Below, piece after piece: positions 1 to 9,563 of a stretch of 64,000 nt of DNA. The stretch is from positions 124,001 to 188,000 of the forward strand of contig NZ_CP084098.1 in NCBI RefSeq assembly GCF_036345015.1, written 5' to 3'. The stretch is from Cyanobacterium sp. Dongsha4. Its GTDB lineage: Bacteria; Cyanobacteriota; Cyanobacteriia; Cyanobacteriales; Cyanobacteriaceae. Both the position numbers and the translations under genes were made by a program. Position 1 is the first letter of the stretch. Each line of letters opens with the position of its first letter. A model generated the notes under the pieces. It was not told where the DNA came from and did no database searches. It saw nothing but the letters and a program-made list of their open reading frames with translations.

Positions 1-2171
1 GCAAGGTAAGGATTGATCGCACCGCAACCATAACCTAATAATACAGCAAAATGATGGACTTCTTTGGGTTCGCCTGATTCAAGGATAATACCAACACGGG
101 TACGAGTGCCGTTACGAATCAGATGGTGATGTAATCCAGATACGGCTAATAAAGCTGGTATGGGAGCGTTGTAAAAATTCACATCTCGATCGCTCAAAAT
201 AATATGGGTGCATCCCTTCTTAATTGCTTCGTCAACTTCCTCAAAAATGTTCTGTAAGGTGCTTTCTAGCCCTTTTACCCCTGATTTGGGGTCAAACAGA
301 ATTGAACAGGTGTGGGCTTTAAATCCATGATTACCACTCTCTTTCGTTAAGGGGGGGTTGAGTTCGGGATTGTCGAAATGATGAACACTAGGACAATCTA
401 GGCTTTTGAGAATTGCTAATTCTTCATTGGTAATAATGGGAGTTTTGAGGGCGATGAGATGACAACTTTCGGGAGTTGGCTCTAATAAGTTACCTTCTTT
501 ACCGATGGTAGTCTCCGCAGAGGTGATAATTGCCTCTCTAATGGGATCAATGGGGGGATTTGTCACCTGTGCAAATAGTTGTTTAAAGTAATCATACAAC
601 AATTTGGGGCGATCGCTCAATACAGCTAAGGGAGTATCTATACCCATTGCACCAATAGATTCTACTCCGTCTTTACCCATAGGGGCGAGGAGCATTCTTA
701 AGTCTTCAAAGGTATAACCAAAGGTTTGTTGTAAGGCGATGAGGATGTCTGGATTAATACTTTCATCTTTAGGAGTTTGATCCCCCCTTAATCCCCCCTT
801 AATAAGGGGAGCGAGATCGTCTAGGCTATATAAGTGATCATTTAGCCATTGTTGATAGGGATGTTGATTGATAATGGGTGCTTTTACTTCCTCATCTGGC
901 ACGATACGCCCTGCTTCCATATCCACCAAGAACATTTGTCCGGGTTGCAATCTGCCTTTGCTTTCTACCCTTTCCGGCTCAATGGGCAATACCCCTGCTT
1001 CCGATGCCATAATCACTAAACCATCTTTAGTAACAGTATAGCGAGAAGGACGTAAGCCGTTGCGATCGAGGATTGCACCTATTTGTTTCCCATCTGTAAA
1101 TGCGATCGAAGCTGGTCCATCCCAGGGTTCAATTAAGCAGGAATGGTATTGATAGAAGGCTTTTTTCTCGGCACTCATAGACTCATGTCCACTCCAAGGC
1201 TCAGGAATCATCATCATTACCCCGTGAGAAAGGCTACGCCCACTTAATACCAACATTTCTAAGGCATTATCAAAAATCAGAGAATCACTGCCATTGAGGT
1301 TAATTACAGGCTGAAGTTTTGCCATATCATCCCCAAACAAATCGGATTTAAACAGGGATTGACGAGCGTGCATCCAATTAATATTGCCTCTAAGGGTATT
1401 TATTTCGCCGTTATGGGTGATGTAGCGGTAAGGGTGGGCGCGATCCCAACTAGGGAAGGTATTGGTGCTAAAACGAGAGTGAACAAGGGCTAGAGCCGTT
1501 TCTAACTCAGGATTACTCAAATCTAAATAGTACTTACCTACTTGCTCAGGGCGCAACATTCCTTTATAGACAATTGTACGACTGGAAAGGGTTGCAGGAT
1601 ACCAGTATTCATCTATTTTTGGGGCTTTAATAGCGTTAAAAGAGCGTTTACGGATTACATATAATTTGCGTTCAAAGGTTAAATTATCGGTAATTTCATG
1701 GTTTTTAGCGATAAATACCTGTTGCATAAAAGGCTCACAATTCAAGGCACTTTTACCCAAATCCGAGTTATCCGTAGGCACATCACGCCATCCTAATACT
1801 TTTTGCCCTTCTTCCGTTACAACTTGCTCAAATATTCTTCGGGCTTTATTTCTGGCTTCTTCATCGGGGGATGCAAAAATCATACCTACGGCATAATCTC
1901 CCACAGGAGGCAATTCAACACCTAGTTTTTCGGCTTCTTTACGCATAAAACCATCGGGTAACTGCATTAAAATTCCTGCACCATCCCCTGTATTTGCTTC
2001 AGCACCGCAACCGCCTCTATGATCTAAGTTTATTAAAATAGTCAAAGCCTGACCAACTATTTCATGAGATTTTTTCCCGTATTTATTGACAACAAAACCG
2101 ACACCACAGGCATCATGTTCGTTTTGTGGATCGTATAATCCTTGTTTTTTGGGGATGTGAGTATTGATCAT
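1..2171 (-). CDS. gltB: Glutamate synthase large subunit, N-terminal part (gene runs off the left edge)
   Basis: About 723 codons are present, from the ATG at 2171 to the window edge. Glutamate synthase makes two glutamates from glutamine and 2-oxoglutarate, completing GS-GOGAT ammonium assimilation. The N-terminus reads [17 protein letters not shown], so Cys22 should be the catalytic nucleophile of the class II glutamine amidotransferase domain once a short propeptide is removed. [16 protein letters not shown] and [16 protein letters not shown] follow as expected for this domain. The fragment ends in the central domain after [15 protein letters not shown]. The sequence does not settle whether this is the NADH type (gltB) or the ferredoxin type (glsF); HRGGCGAE leans slightly to the ferredoxin type. 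Odd feature: the linker near 781-812 is built from a GC-rich intergenic repeat read in frame (see findings). Confidence 0.93.
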   Translation of the reverse strand, partial: MINTHIPKKQGLYDPQNEHDACGVGFVVNKYGKKSHEIVGQALTILINLDHRGGCGAEANTGDGAGILMQLPDGFMRKEAEKLGVELPPVGDYAVGMIFASPDEEARNKARRIFEQVVTEEGQKVLGWRDVPTDNSDLGKSALNCEPFMQQVFIAKNHEITDNLTFERKLYVIRKRSFNAIKAPKIDEYWYPATLSSRTIVYKGMLRPEQVGKYYLDLSNPELETALALVHSRFSTNTFPSWDRAHPYRYITHNGEINTLRGNINWMHARQSLFKSDLFGDDMAKLQPVINLNGSDSLIFDNALEMLVLSGRSLSHGVMMMIPEPWSGHESMSAEKKAFYQYHSCLIEPWDGPASIAFTDGKQIGAILDRNGLRPSRYTVTKDGLVIMASEAGVLPIEPERVESKGRLQPGQMFLVDMEAGRIVPDEEVKAPIINQHPYQQWLNDHLYSLDDLAPLIKGGLRGDQTPKDESINPDILIALQQTFGYTFEDLRMLLAPMGKDGVESIGAMGIDTPLAVLSDRPKLLYDYFKQLFAQVTNPPIDPIREAIITSAETTIGKEGNLLEPTPESCHLIALKTPIITNEELAILKSLDCPSVHHFDNPELNPPLTKESGNHGFKAHTCSILFDPKSGVKGLESTLQNIFEEVDEAIKKGCTHIILSDRDVNFYNAPIPALLAVSGLHHHLIRNGTRTRVGIILESGEPKEVHHFAVLLGYGCGAINPYL

Positions 2172-2588
2172 AATTTCTTCCTAAAATGTAGAGTTTAACT
2201 AGCTGAAAATCTAAAGAAATTCTTAAGCATAGCTCTTTTTTCTCTTTGCTTTATTACCTAAACATTATAGAAAGATTTATAAATTACCTCACTTTTTTTG
2301 TCAGAAATTTAATATAAGATTAAGTTTTTTTAAGATAAAAGAAGATGATATTTATATGGTATTTCCTATTTATAAAAAAATAGTAGTATTAAATGAATAA
2401 AGTAAATATATAGCCTATTTAACCTGAATTCGGGATAAATTTTCATCTATAAGTGATGGCGAAAAGGGCAAAGTTAAAAGGGCAAGGGGCAAAGGGCAAA
2501 GGTAATAAACAATTAGTAATTAGTAACTTCAGCACTTTAATAATTAGTTTCTCCCTAAAACCCCAATACCCCAATACCTCAATCCCCA
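2172..2588. other. Intergenic region with cyanobacterial purine-rich repeat
   Basis: No gene was found here. The AT-rich leader of the glutamate synthase gene occupies roughly 2172-2440. Around 2458-2500 lies a GGGCAAAGGGCAAAGG-type repeat; related copies occur near 12080, 17505, 54760 and 54820. It is followed by CCCCAATACC-type heptad-like runs at 2560-2590. These are dispersed non-coding repeats. Confidence 0.6.
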
Positions 2589-2631
2589 ACACCTAACCTT
2601 ATCCGATATTCTTAAACCTAACTGAGGTTAA
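2589..2631. repeat. 43-bp dispersed repeat (second copy at 57455-57497)
   Basis: The segment from ACACCTAACC to CTGAGGTTAA matches 57455-57497 at 41 of 43 positions by eye. It ends exactly at the stop codon of the DUF4168 gene, so it may serve as its 3' end. The other copy lies upstream of the epimerase gene. Confidence 0.7.
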
Positions 2632-3063
2632 CTACATTTGTCCAATGATAGATTGCAAACGTTGTTTTAAACTAGGATTTTGTTTGACTTGCTGAGTTAT
2701 TTGATTAAAACGATTAACACTTAAGCCGTGATTTTTTACGATAGTTTCTGACTGATCACAATATTCGATCGCCATGTTACGGGCATTATCAGGAAGTTGA
2801 CTGAAACTTTGTCGCTGGTTACAACTCATTTGCCCCATAGATTTACCGACAATTCCTTCTATATTACTATAGGTAGTTTTGCGTAAATTCTCAATTTCGA
2901 TCGCAGCTTGGGCATATTTTTTTAAATCTTCATCAGAAACATTTTGCGCCATAGCTTTAGATTGAATAGAAATTGAACCCTGATTGTACTCAGGAACAAC
3001 CCCCAAACTAACACCAAAAACAGCCAAACCACAAACTAAAAAAACTTGAGAGCCTACTTTCAT
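2632..3063 (-). CDS. Secreted DUF4168 protein
   Basis: 143 aa if started at the ATG at 3063, which gives a signal-peptide-like start (MKVGSQVFLVCGLAVFG). A longer reading from 3153 begins with an implausible Tyr/Cys-rich stretch, so the internal start is preferred; AGGAC precedes it. After the signal region comes VSDEDLKKYAQAAIEIENLR, characteristic of the DUF4168 family, which is common in cyanobacteria and other bacteria as small exported helical proteins of unknown role. It contains two cysteines (MSCNQ, IEYCDQ) that could pair in an oxidising compartment. It follows the MFS gene on the same strand with about 90 bp between. Confidence 0.75.
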   Translation of the reverse strand: MKVGSQVFLVCGLAVFGVSLGVVPEYNQGSISIQSKAMAQNVSDEDLKKYAQAAIEIENLRKTTYSNIEGIVGKSMGQMSCNQRQSFSQLPDNARNMAIEYCDQSETIVKNHGLSVNRFNQITQQVKQNPSLKQRLQSIIGQM

Positions 3064-3153
3064 AAATGTCCTATTACTTTGATGAAATAACATAGTAGAG
3101 TAACAATAACAATAAAAATATCTATTACTTAGTATGAAGCAATCCATACCCAA

Positions 3154-4524
3154 TTAGTTCCCTGATTTACCAGTAATTAAAGAAGTTAAAGCCATCCCTG
3201 AAACGGCTAAAGAGGCAAGAATCATCAGAACAAACCTTAAACCAAAATAAGTTTCCGCAATTCCTGCTAAAGCTAAAGGTAAAGATAAAGCAATATTAAC
3301 CGCATTATTTTGCAAACCAAAAACCTTACCACGCATATCAGAAGGAGTTTCCGCTTGAATAGTAGTTTGCATTGGGACACCCACCAAAGCCGCAAAAATA
3401 CCCAAAATAACCGTCATTAGTAAAGCTAAAATCAAATTATTAGTAGCCACAGATAAGCCACTCAATGCCGCTCCCATGCCCATTGAACCCCAAAAGCTAA
3501 GTCGAGCATGAGAAATCATTTTACCCTGATGAGTAACAAATACTGCACCAATAGCAATGCCAATGCCCGTTGCCGCCAATAAATAGCCAAATTGATCAGC
3601 CTCCATTCCGGGTATAGTTTCTGCTAAACGTACCGCTAACACTGCCAAAGCCGCAAAAATAGAAAATAAAATTACTAATTGAAATAAAGCATTACGCACT
3701 CGATGATTTTTTTGCAAATATCGTAAACCGTCTTTTATATCTTCCCAAGGATGATTTTCTTGTTGTTGCCTATCCTTATCCTTTTCCCGACTACGCATCG
3801 TAATCAGCACAAATCCAGCTAAAATGTAACATCCTCCTACTAACAACTCTTTCCCATAAGCAAAAGAAAAATTCTCACCCCAGTTATAGGTTATTTCTAA
3901 TAAAGGCTCACCTACAGCAAAACCAATGATTAACATAGCCATCATGGTTGTGGTATATAGAGAATTTGCCGCTAATAAATCTTTTTTCCTAACGATTAAA
4001 GGAATTGTTGCTTGTTCTGCCGGAGCAAAAAATTGAGTTAGTGTGGAGACGGAGAAAGTCACTAATAAAAGTAACCAAAATGACCAAGGTAAAGAGAAAA
4101 AGCCCATTTCCTGTTTATTAATTAAAAGGCAAAAAGGCAAGATTAAAACTAATATACCTCTACCTAGATTGGAGACAACTAAAACACTTTTTTTAGACCA
4201 TCGATCAACATAAACTCCTGCTAAAGAACCAAATAAAATTGCAGGTATAGTAAAAGCTATCATAATTAATGATACCCACGAACTGATACTTTCTCCTTGA
4301 GTCTGAAAGTTAGCACTAATTAAGGCGATCATTAAAACTAAATAAATCTTATCCGCCAATTGAGAAAATATTTGTCCTAGCCAGAGAATAAGAAAATTAA
4401 TATTCCTTAAAACACTCATTATTCCGTTATTGGCTTTCTGATGGGTGGGAGAAGGATTAGCGGGAGATGAATTGGCTGATACTGGCTCTGATTTTTCTTC
4501 GGTGTCCGTTTCAAATACTGGCAT
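3154..4524 (-). CDS. MFS transporter
   Basis: 456 aa. A proline/serine-rich cytoplasmic N-tail (about 35 residues) is followed by around 12 hydrophobic segments typical of the major facilitator superfamily. The loop-2 signature is recognisable as GSLAGVYVDRWSKKSVLV, and LLAANSLYTTTMMAMLIIG resembles the MFS_3 (EntS/macrolide-efflux-like) branch. The substrate cannot be inferred. The gene stands between DUF3067 and DUF4168 genes on the same strand without tight coupling. No strong Shine-Dalgarno sequence precedes the ATG at 4524, although this start gives a normal family length. Confidence 0.85.
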   Translation of the reverse strand: MPVFETDTEEKSEPVSANSSPANPSPTHQKANNGIMSVLRNINFLILWLGQIFSQLADKIYLVLMIALISANFQTQGESISSWVSLIMIAFTIPAILFGSLAGVYVDRWSKKSVLVVSNLGRGILVLILPFCLLINKQEMGFFSLPWSFWLLLLVTFSVSTLTQFFAPAEQATIPLIVRKKDLLAANSLYTTTMMAMLIIGFAVGEPLLEITYNWGENFSFAYGKELLVGGCYILAGFVLITMRSREKDKDRQQQENHPWEDIKDGLRYLQKNHRVRNALFQLVILFSIFAALAVLAVRLAETIPGMEADQFGYLLAATGIGIAIGAVFVTHQGKMISHARLSFWGSMGMGAALSGLSVATNNLILALLMTVILGIFAALVGVPMQTTIQAETPSDMRGKVFGLQNNAVNIALSLPLALAGIAETYFGLRFVLMILASLAVSGMALTSLITGKSGN

Positions 4525-4691
4525 TAGAGTTTACTATTAATATTCAATTACAAGGAATGGATCTTAAATTATTATAAATCTTATTAAACAAGGGCTTTTT
4601 TTATTTGCTTATCGAGTTTATTTTTCCCGAAACCTGAAGCCTTAAATCTCCCTCAAACTAACATTATGAATCAATAAATGTGTAAGGTTAG

Positions 4692-5006
4692 TTAACTATC
4701 CAAAATCCATTCAGAAGCTCTTTCCCCTAAATTCAAAGAAATACTTACTGCTTTTCCTAAGCGAGGCTTACTTTTCGTGTCTGTGATTCCTTCTATTACC
4801 TGAGACACCACTCCCCAACTGGTAAGATATTGGGCTATTTGTTCTAAATTTGCCATGTATTCGGCTTGGGTGTAATGAAAGGATGCTTGTTCTAAATATT
4901 TCCACATTACTTGAAAATAAATTTTGTCCTTAATTCTTACTACTTGGGCATCGTAAGAGTAACCCCATTTATCAATGATTAATTGTTGCAATTCTTGTCC
5001 TGTCAT
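4692..5006 (-). CDS. DUF3067 family protein
   Basis: 104 aa. The motifs MTGQELQQLIIDKWGYSYD, FQVMWKYLEQASF and RPRLGKAVSISLNLGERASEW match the DUF3067 family, found in cyanobacteria and plastid-bearing eukaryotes. Its molecular function is not established. It is full length for the family and soluble, with no signal peptide. It is encoded on the same strand as the DUF6745 gene, 45 bp downstream of it, so co-transcription is possible. Confidence 0.88.
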   Translation of the reverse strand: MTGQELQQLIIDKWGYSYDAQVVRIKDKIYFQVMWKYLEQASFHYTQAEYMANLEQIAQYLTSWGVVSQVIEGITDTKSKPRLGKAVSISLNLGERASEWILDS

Positions 5007-5051
5007 AATGATATTGAAGTTTTGTTTAGATAATTTCTAATATCCTTGATA

Positions 5052-6401
5052 CTAACTAGCCATAATAATATCATCTGGATCAATTCCCCAGTTAATCCAA
5101 CGTATCGCTTCTCTAGCGGAGGTGAAATCTGGAGGAATTCGCAAAGCATGAATAAAATTGGTACTAGGACAAATCATTTTTAGTAAACAAATTGGTTGTT
5201 GATCAATGTCGTCGATAATGTCATTAAATCTTAAAATGGTATATTCTCCCCAAGTGTCCACTTCTTCGGCTTTTAATTCTGTGGCAAGTTTGTCATAACC
5301 GATTCCTTGAATTAATACTCTTCTTAACTCTGCATTGTTTTCCTGTAATAGCCATTTTCCTTGCCAATTTTCTGATTTGATTTGTCCATATTGAGGCGGT
5401 AAAATTACCCCTTCATAAGCATATAATCCTTGATCATCTTGGTAAACAAGTGCTAATGCCCCTTCTTTATGTAATAAGTAATCTTTATTGACGTTAATTT
5501 CTCTTGGTTTATCGCTTATTAAACAGAATTTTTCTCCTGCTATAAACCAACCACTATTAGTTATAAGTTTTTGCCAACTTTCCCATCTTTTCTCATGATT
5601 AACACTTTGACAAAGATAATTATAGCATTCAAATTTAATGGCTTTTAAACATAATAATTCTGGGGTCAGAAAATCTTTAGTAAATAGATTTTTTCCAGAT
5701 TCATCTGCTAATGGAGAGAGATGTTGATTTGCGTTTGATTGGTGTAATATATTAACAATCTTTTTTAGGGCTTCTTTAACTATTTTATTTTTAATTTTTT
5801 TCCCTAAGTATTGAAAGATAAAAACTAAGAAATACTCATTTAATTTGATTTTAATTTGTCTGACTAATTGCTTTATATTATCTTGTTTTTTATGGTGCGA
5901 TCGCCTCTTTTCAATTAGAACTTTTAAATTCAGATCAATATCTGCTAACTTAGTATTTTTATTGGACTCAAAATCGGCTCTAAATTTTCCTTTGAGATTA
6001 TCCCCTAAAACGAAATTTAAGTAATGATAAAAGACAATTGTTACTTCCTTAGTAATTTCTTTTAATAATCCTTTTTCACCTGCTTGTAAATGAAATAAAA
6101 TTTTACGGGTTAATAACTGTAAATTTTCCTGTGAAAATGATTCAATTACTAATTTGATCAAATATTCTCCTAGTTGATAAGGACTACTAAAATAAATAAA
6201 TTGAGGAGAATTATGACCTAAGTTTTGATAGACTTTACTCAAATTAGACTCTAAAACAGGGAAATTAATTGGTTGAGTTGATAAAGCCTCTTGTTGCCAC
6301 TTTTCCTCTAAAGAAATTAGTTTACTATTAACGTCATCTACAGTAATTTGCTTAGGAGAATTTAGTCCACTAATAGTAGTTTTAAAGTCAAACCAAGCCA
6401 T
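5052..6401 (-). CDS. DUF6745-type protein of unknown function
   Basis: 449 aa, cytoplasmic. The start at 6401 has an excellent Shine-Dalgarno sequence (AAAGGAGGTGAG). The N-terminal ~230 residues are helical, Lys-rich and not recognised. The C-terminal ~170 residues carry the pattern NNAELRRVLIQGIGYDKL, then LLKMICPSTNFIHALRIPP and TSAREAIRWINWGIDPDDI, which I recognise as the DUF6745 domain. That domain's role is unknown. The gene ahead (6427-7212), 25 bp away with an equally strong ribosome site, is its usual partner type, so the two form a tight two-gene operon. Confidence 0.75.
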   Translation of the reverse strand: MAWFDFKTTISGLNSPKQITVDDVNSKLISLEEKWQQEALSTQPINFPVLESNLSKVYQNLGHNSPQFIYFSSPYQLGEYLIKLVIESFSQENLQLLTRKILFHLQAGEKGLLKEITKEVTIVFYHYLNFVLGDNLKGKFRADFESNKNTKLADIDLNLKVLIEKRRSHHKKQDNIKQLVRQIKIKLNEYFLVFIFQYLGKKIKNKIVKEALKKIVNILHQSNANQHLSPLADESGKNLFTKDFLTPELLCLKAIKFECYNYLCQSVNHEKRWESWQKLITNSGWFIAGEKFCLISDKPREINVNKDYLLHKEGALALVYQDDQGLYAYEGVILPPQYGQIKSENWQGKWLLQENNAELRRVLIQGIGYDKLATELKAEEVDTWGEYTILRFNDIIDDIDQQPICLLKMICPSTNFIHALRIPPDFTSAREAIRWINWGIDPDDIIMAS

Positions 6402-6426
6402 AATAACTCACCTCCTTTATTCAATG

Positions 6427-7212
6427 CTAATCTACTACATCAATCCAATTTTTGGGTCGTTTACCTGTGGCATGATTAATAAAACTATCTATCCAATTAT
6501 CAAATTCATTGACATCAGATTTACTGGGAGAAGATGAAGACACTTTTTTTGTCGGAGAAGGAGGAGTAACATAATCATTCAATGATTCTCTTTTTGCTTC
6601 TACATATCTAATTTTACGTTTCCTTATTGGTGATTTTTCTCCTTCTATATTATCGCTATATTCATGATTAAATTTATCTTTATTCGCTTGTATTCTCTCT
6701 AAATATTCTTTTCTTTTTTCTGCATCTTCTACTAATTTATCCCAATATTTAAAATCAACTTTATTGGCTAAATCTGTTAAATCATCTTTCAATGGATTGT
6801 CTTGTTTTTCTGTAGAATGATCAGAAGAATCAATTAAAGTATTCTTTTGAGATAAAGTAGTTTTAGAAGTCAAATTAACGTTACTATTATTATTATCATC
6901 CAGAGGAGAAATAGGACGATATTCCCTTTGAATACGCACCATCCAATCACCTTTAGGGATATTTAGGGCATGATGTTCGTCGTGTTGAAGTTTTGCCGTT
7001 GGAGAAAGTATCCTTAAAAATAAAATTCCATTACGTTCGTACAATTCTGCTTTCCCTTCACTAATACGATGGGAATGCCCTGTAACTTCTCCTTTTGCGA
7101 GGGTGAGATTGGGTAATTTTACTGATTTATTAACAGGTAATTTTTCCCACGGGATAATTAACACATCCCCCTGACGAATAACTCCTGTGTGAGTGGATGT
7201 CGATGAAGCCAT
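6427..7212 (-). CDS. DUF6745-partner protein (RQGDVLI family)
   Basis: 261 aa from the ATG at 7212, chosen because AAAAGGAGGTC sits just upstream; an earlier ATG at 7284 lacks such a site. The N-terminal ~90 residues form a beta-rich domain: TGVIRQGDVLIIPWEKLP, GEVTGHSHRIS, ELYERNGILFLRI, HDEHHALNIPKGDW, VRIQREYRP. Small proteins with this pattern occur beside DUF6745 genes in several bacteria; the function is unknown. The remaining ~170 residues are a low-complexity, charged, Ser/Asn/Lys-rich tail with no recognised fold, unusual compared with the compact versions I know. Histidines in GHSHR and DEHH might bind metal, but this is only suggestive. Confidence 0.72.
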   Translation of the reverse strand: MASSTSTHTGVIRQGDVLIIPWEKLPVNKSVKLPNLTLAKGEVTGHSHRISEGKAELYERNGILFLRILSPTAKLQHDEHHALNIPKGDWMVRIQREYRPISPLDDNNNSNVNLTSKTTLSQKNTLIDSSDHSTEKQDNPLKDDLTDLANKVDFKYWDKLVEDAEKRKEYLERIQANKDKFNHEYSDNIEGEKSPIRKRKIRYVEAKRESLNDYVTPPSPTKKVSSSSPSKSDVNEFDNWIDSFINHATGKRPKNWIDVVD

Positions 7213-7371
7213 AATTTTAGACCTCCTTTTGTCAGTATTTTCACTTAAATCTAACGTACCCGTTTTGATGGAGAAAGTTATCATCTTGAGAGTTCGGGGT
7301 TAGGGGTTCGGTGTTCGGAGTTAAAATTAAGATAGATCATTTTAGTTGATTGATGTAAGGAGAAGAAAGAA

Positions 7372-7527
7372 TTGGAATATTTTGATGCCAATGTAAAAAA
7401 TGGGCAAATAATGTTAACTCCTATAAAGGTTCAAAGAGGGGATACGGTGAGGAAAAAATTAGGGAAGTTGGATATTGGAGAGAAAGATATTATTGAAGCG
7501 TTGGCATGGGCAAGAAAGACTTTGTGA
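7372..7527 (+). CDS. Possible 51-aa protein resembling small antitoxin-type proteins (TTG start)
   Basis: An open frame begins at TTG (7372), ten bases after AAGGAG, and ends at TGA (7525-7527). The peptide contains YFDANVKNGQIMLTPIKVQR and then KKLGKLDIGEKDIIEALAWA. That arrangement, a short beta hairpin 'V.NGQI.LTP' then a 'L...I.EKDI.EA..WAR' helix, recurs in small bacterial proteins often annotated as antitoxin-like. No ATG gives the full domain, and a stop lies in frame at 7351, so it is either a TTG-started gene or a truncated remnant. No toxin gene is adjacent. Confidence 0.42.
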   Translation: MEYFDANVKNGQIMLTPIKVQRGDTVRKKLGKLDIGEKDIIEALAWARKTL

Positions 7528-7698
7528 AAAATGTCAACAAAAATAAAAAAACCATTGAATATTAAGGATTGGTTCTGCAAAAGGTTCATTTTTTGTAATA
7601 ATTAGATAATGACTTTTATTAACCTTGTTTAACATAAGGGTTATTCGCTAATTGTAAAACCATAACCACCTTATACAATCAAATAATTTAGTTTACCT

Positions 7699-8238
7699 AT
7701 GACACAAATTTCTGGAAATGCTGATGTACCCGATATGGGGCGTCGTCAGTTTATGAATTTACTGACTTTCGGTACTATTACTGGTGTAGCAGCAGGGGCT
7801 TTATATCCTGTGGTTAGCTATTTTATTCCTAAGTCTGCTGGTGGTACTGGTGCTGGTATTGCCGCAAAAGATAAGCTAGGTAATGATGTGGTAGCTAGTG
7901 AGTTTTTAGCTTCTCATCAAGGGGGCGATCGCACCTTAGCTCAAGGTTTAAAAGGTGATCCCACTTATTTAATTGTCACCGAAGATAAACAAATTGCTTC
8001 CTATGGTTTAAATGCTGTTTGTACTCACCTTGGTTGTGTTGTACCTTGGAATGCGTCTGAAAATAAATTTATTTGTCCTTGTCATGGTTCTCAGTACAAC
8101 AATGAAGGAAAAGTAGTAAGAGGTCCCGCACCTTTATCTTTAGCCCTTGTTCATGCTGATGTTAACGATGATAAAGTTTATTTAAGCAATTGGGAAGAAA
8201 CTGATTTCCGCACTGGTGAAGAACCTTGGTGGAGTTAA
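7699..8238 (+). CDS. petC: Rieske iron-sulfur protein of cytochrome b6f
   Basis: 179 aa. It carries the [2Fe-2S] cluster that takes electrons from plastoquinol and passes them to cytochrome f in the thylakoid. Cluster ligands are visible: Cys108 and His110 in CTHLGC, Cys126/Cys128/His129 in CPCHGS; Cys113 and Cys128 should form the structural disulfide. A twin-arginine-type GRRQFMNLL segment precedes a single membrane anchor (residues ~20-43), followed by the glycine-rich hinge GGTGAG. petA follows 55 bp downstream on the same strand, the standard cyanobacterial petCA operon. Confidence 0.98.
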   Translation: MTQISGNADVPDMGRRQFMNLLTFGTITGVAAGALYPVVSYFIPKSAGGTGAGIAAKDKLGNDVVASEFLASHQGGDRTLAQGLKGDPTYLIVTEDKQIASYGLNAVCTHLGCVVPWNASENKFICPCHGSQYNNEGKVVRGPAPLSLALVHADVNDDKVYLSNWEETDFRTGEEPWWS

Positions 8239-8293
8239 AAAATTTCCCCTATTAGTTTTTATTTAGCTAAATTTTAACAAATTGTAAATATCA

Positions 8294-9259
8294 ATGAGAG
8301 ATAATTCTTTTTTTCGTCAAGTTAGTCGAATTTGCTTAGTGGCGATCGCTTCTTTAAGCATATTATTATTCAGCAATCTAGGTTTACCTCAAGCCGCTAA
8401 TGCTTACCCTTTCTGGGCACAAGAAACCGCCCCTGAGACTCCCAGAGAAGCTACTGGACGTATTGTCTGTGCTAACTGTCACTTAGCCGCAAAACCTGCG
8501 GAAGTGGAAATTCCCCAGGCAGTTTTACCCGATACAGTTTTTGAAGCAGTGGTAAAAATTCCTTATGATCACTCTCAACAACAAGTATTAGGAGATGGAA
8601 GCAAAGGCGGTTTGAACGTAGGTGCAGTGTTAATGTTACCCGATGGTTTCCAGATTGCCCCTGAAGACCGTATTCCCGAAGAAATGAAGGAAAAAGTTAA
8701 CGGTGCTTATTTCCAAACTTATAAAGAAGGACAAGATAACTGGATTATCGTTGGACCTTTACCCGGTGATCAATACGAAGAAATTGTTTTCCCTGTATTA
8801 TCTCCTGATCCTAAAAATGATCCTAATATCCACTATGGAAAATATTCCGTACATTTAGGAGCAAACAGAGGTAGAGGTCAAGTTTATCCCACAGGTCAAC
8901 TCAGCAATAATAATGTTTTCAAATCCACTGTTGCTGGTGCAATTACTAATATTACCGAAGCTGAAGCTGGTGGCTACACTGTCACTATCAATGACGGAGC
9001 AACCGACTATTCTGTTGAAATACCTGTCGGACCTGAATTAATCGTCACTGAAGGACAAGAAGTAGCTGTGGGCGAGGCTTTAACAAATGATCCTAACGTT
9101 GGTGGTTTTGGTCAAAAAGATACCGAAGTTGTGTTACAAAGCCCCGATCGCATCAAATGGTTATTAGTCTTCATCGCAGGTATTATGCTTGCTCAAATTC
9201 TTCTAGTATTGAAGAAAAAACAAATCGAAAAAGTACAAGAAGCGGGTTTATACTTCTAA
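8294..9259 (+). CDS. petA: Apocytochrome f
   Basis: 321 aa. A signal peptide of about 37 residues ends at ANA, so mature cytochrome f would begin with Tyr38 (YPFWAQ), whose amino group is the axial haem ligand. Covalent haem attachment is at C59-A-N-C62-H63. The lumenal domain is followed by a C-terminal membrane anchor (WLLVFIAGIMLAQILLVL) and a short stromal-side tail ending GLYF. It accepts electrons from PetC and passes them to plastocyanin or cytochrome c6. It is the second gene of petCA, with a hairpin terminator 31 bp after the stop. Confidence 0.98.
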   Translation: MRDNSFFRQVSRICLVAIASLSILLFSNLGLPQAANAYPFWAQETAPETPREATGRIVCANCHLAAKPAEVEIPQAVLPDTVFEAVVKIPYDHSQQQVLGDGSKGGLNVGAVLMLPDGFQIAPEDRIPEEMKEKVNGAYFQTYKEGQDNWIIVGPLPGDQYEEIVFPVLSPDPKNDPNIHYGKYSVHLGANRGRGQVYPTGQLSNNNVFKSTVAGAITNITEAEAGGYTVTINDGATDYSVEIPVGPELIVTEGQEVAVGEALTNDPNVGGFGQKDTEVVLQSPDRIKWLLVFIAGIMLAQILLVLKKKQIEKVQEAGLYF

Positions 9260-9289
9260 TCAATCCGATTTTCAAATTTATTTGATTGT

Positions 9290-9313
9290 GAGGGTTTTAT
9301 ACCCTCTTTTTTT
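9290..9313 (+). terminator. Rho-independent terminator of petCA
   Basis: GAGGG, a seven-base AT loop and CCCTC, followed directly by a run of seven T. It is located 31 bp after the petA stop codon. Confidence 0.85.
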
Positions 9314-9563
9314 GTTTATTAGTGAGATAGATATTAGATATTGCTTGTACCTAAAGAAAAACATTTCGGTTTTTTTGTTGAACCATATAATGCTAGAAGA
9401 ACCTGTCATCTGAAACCTACCTAAATCAAACATTTTTGCTGAACAAATGAGGTATATTTTAGACAGTTGTAAGGGTTTATTTTTTAGCAAAACTGCTCAC
9501 ACTTTCTTGATATGATGGGAAATAAATAAATTCAAAACGAATTGTAAGTTATATCATAAGGTA

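Noticed and set aside
9278-9490. Minus-strand 70-codon frame after petA
   Set aside because: It runs through the petA terminator and has no family pattern.
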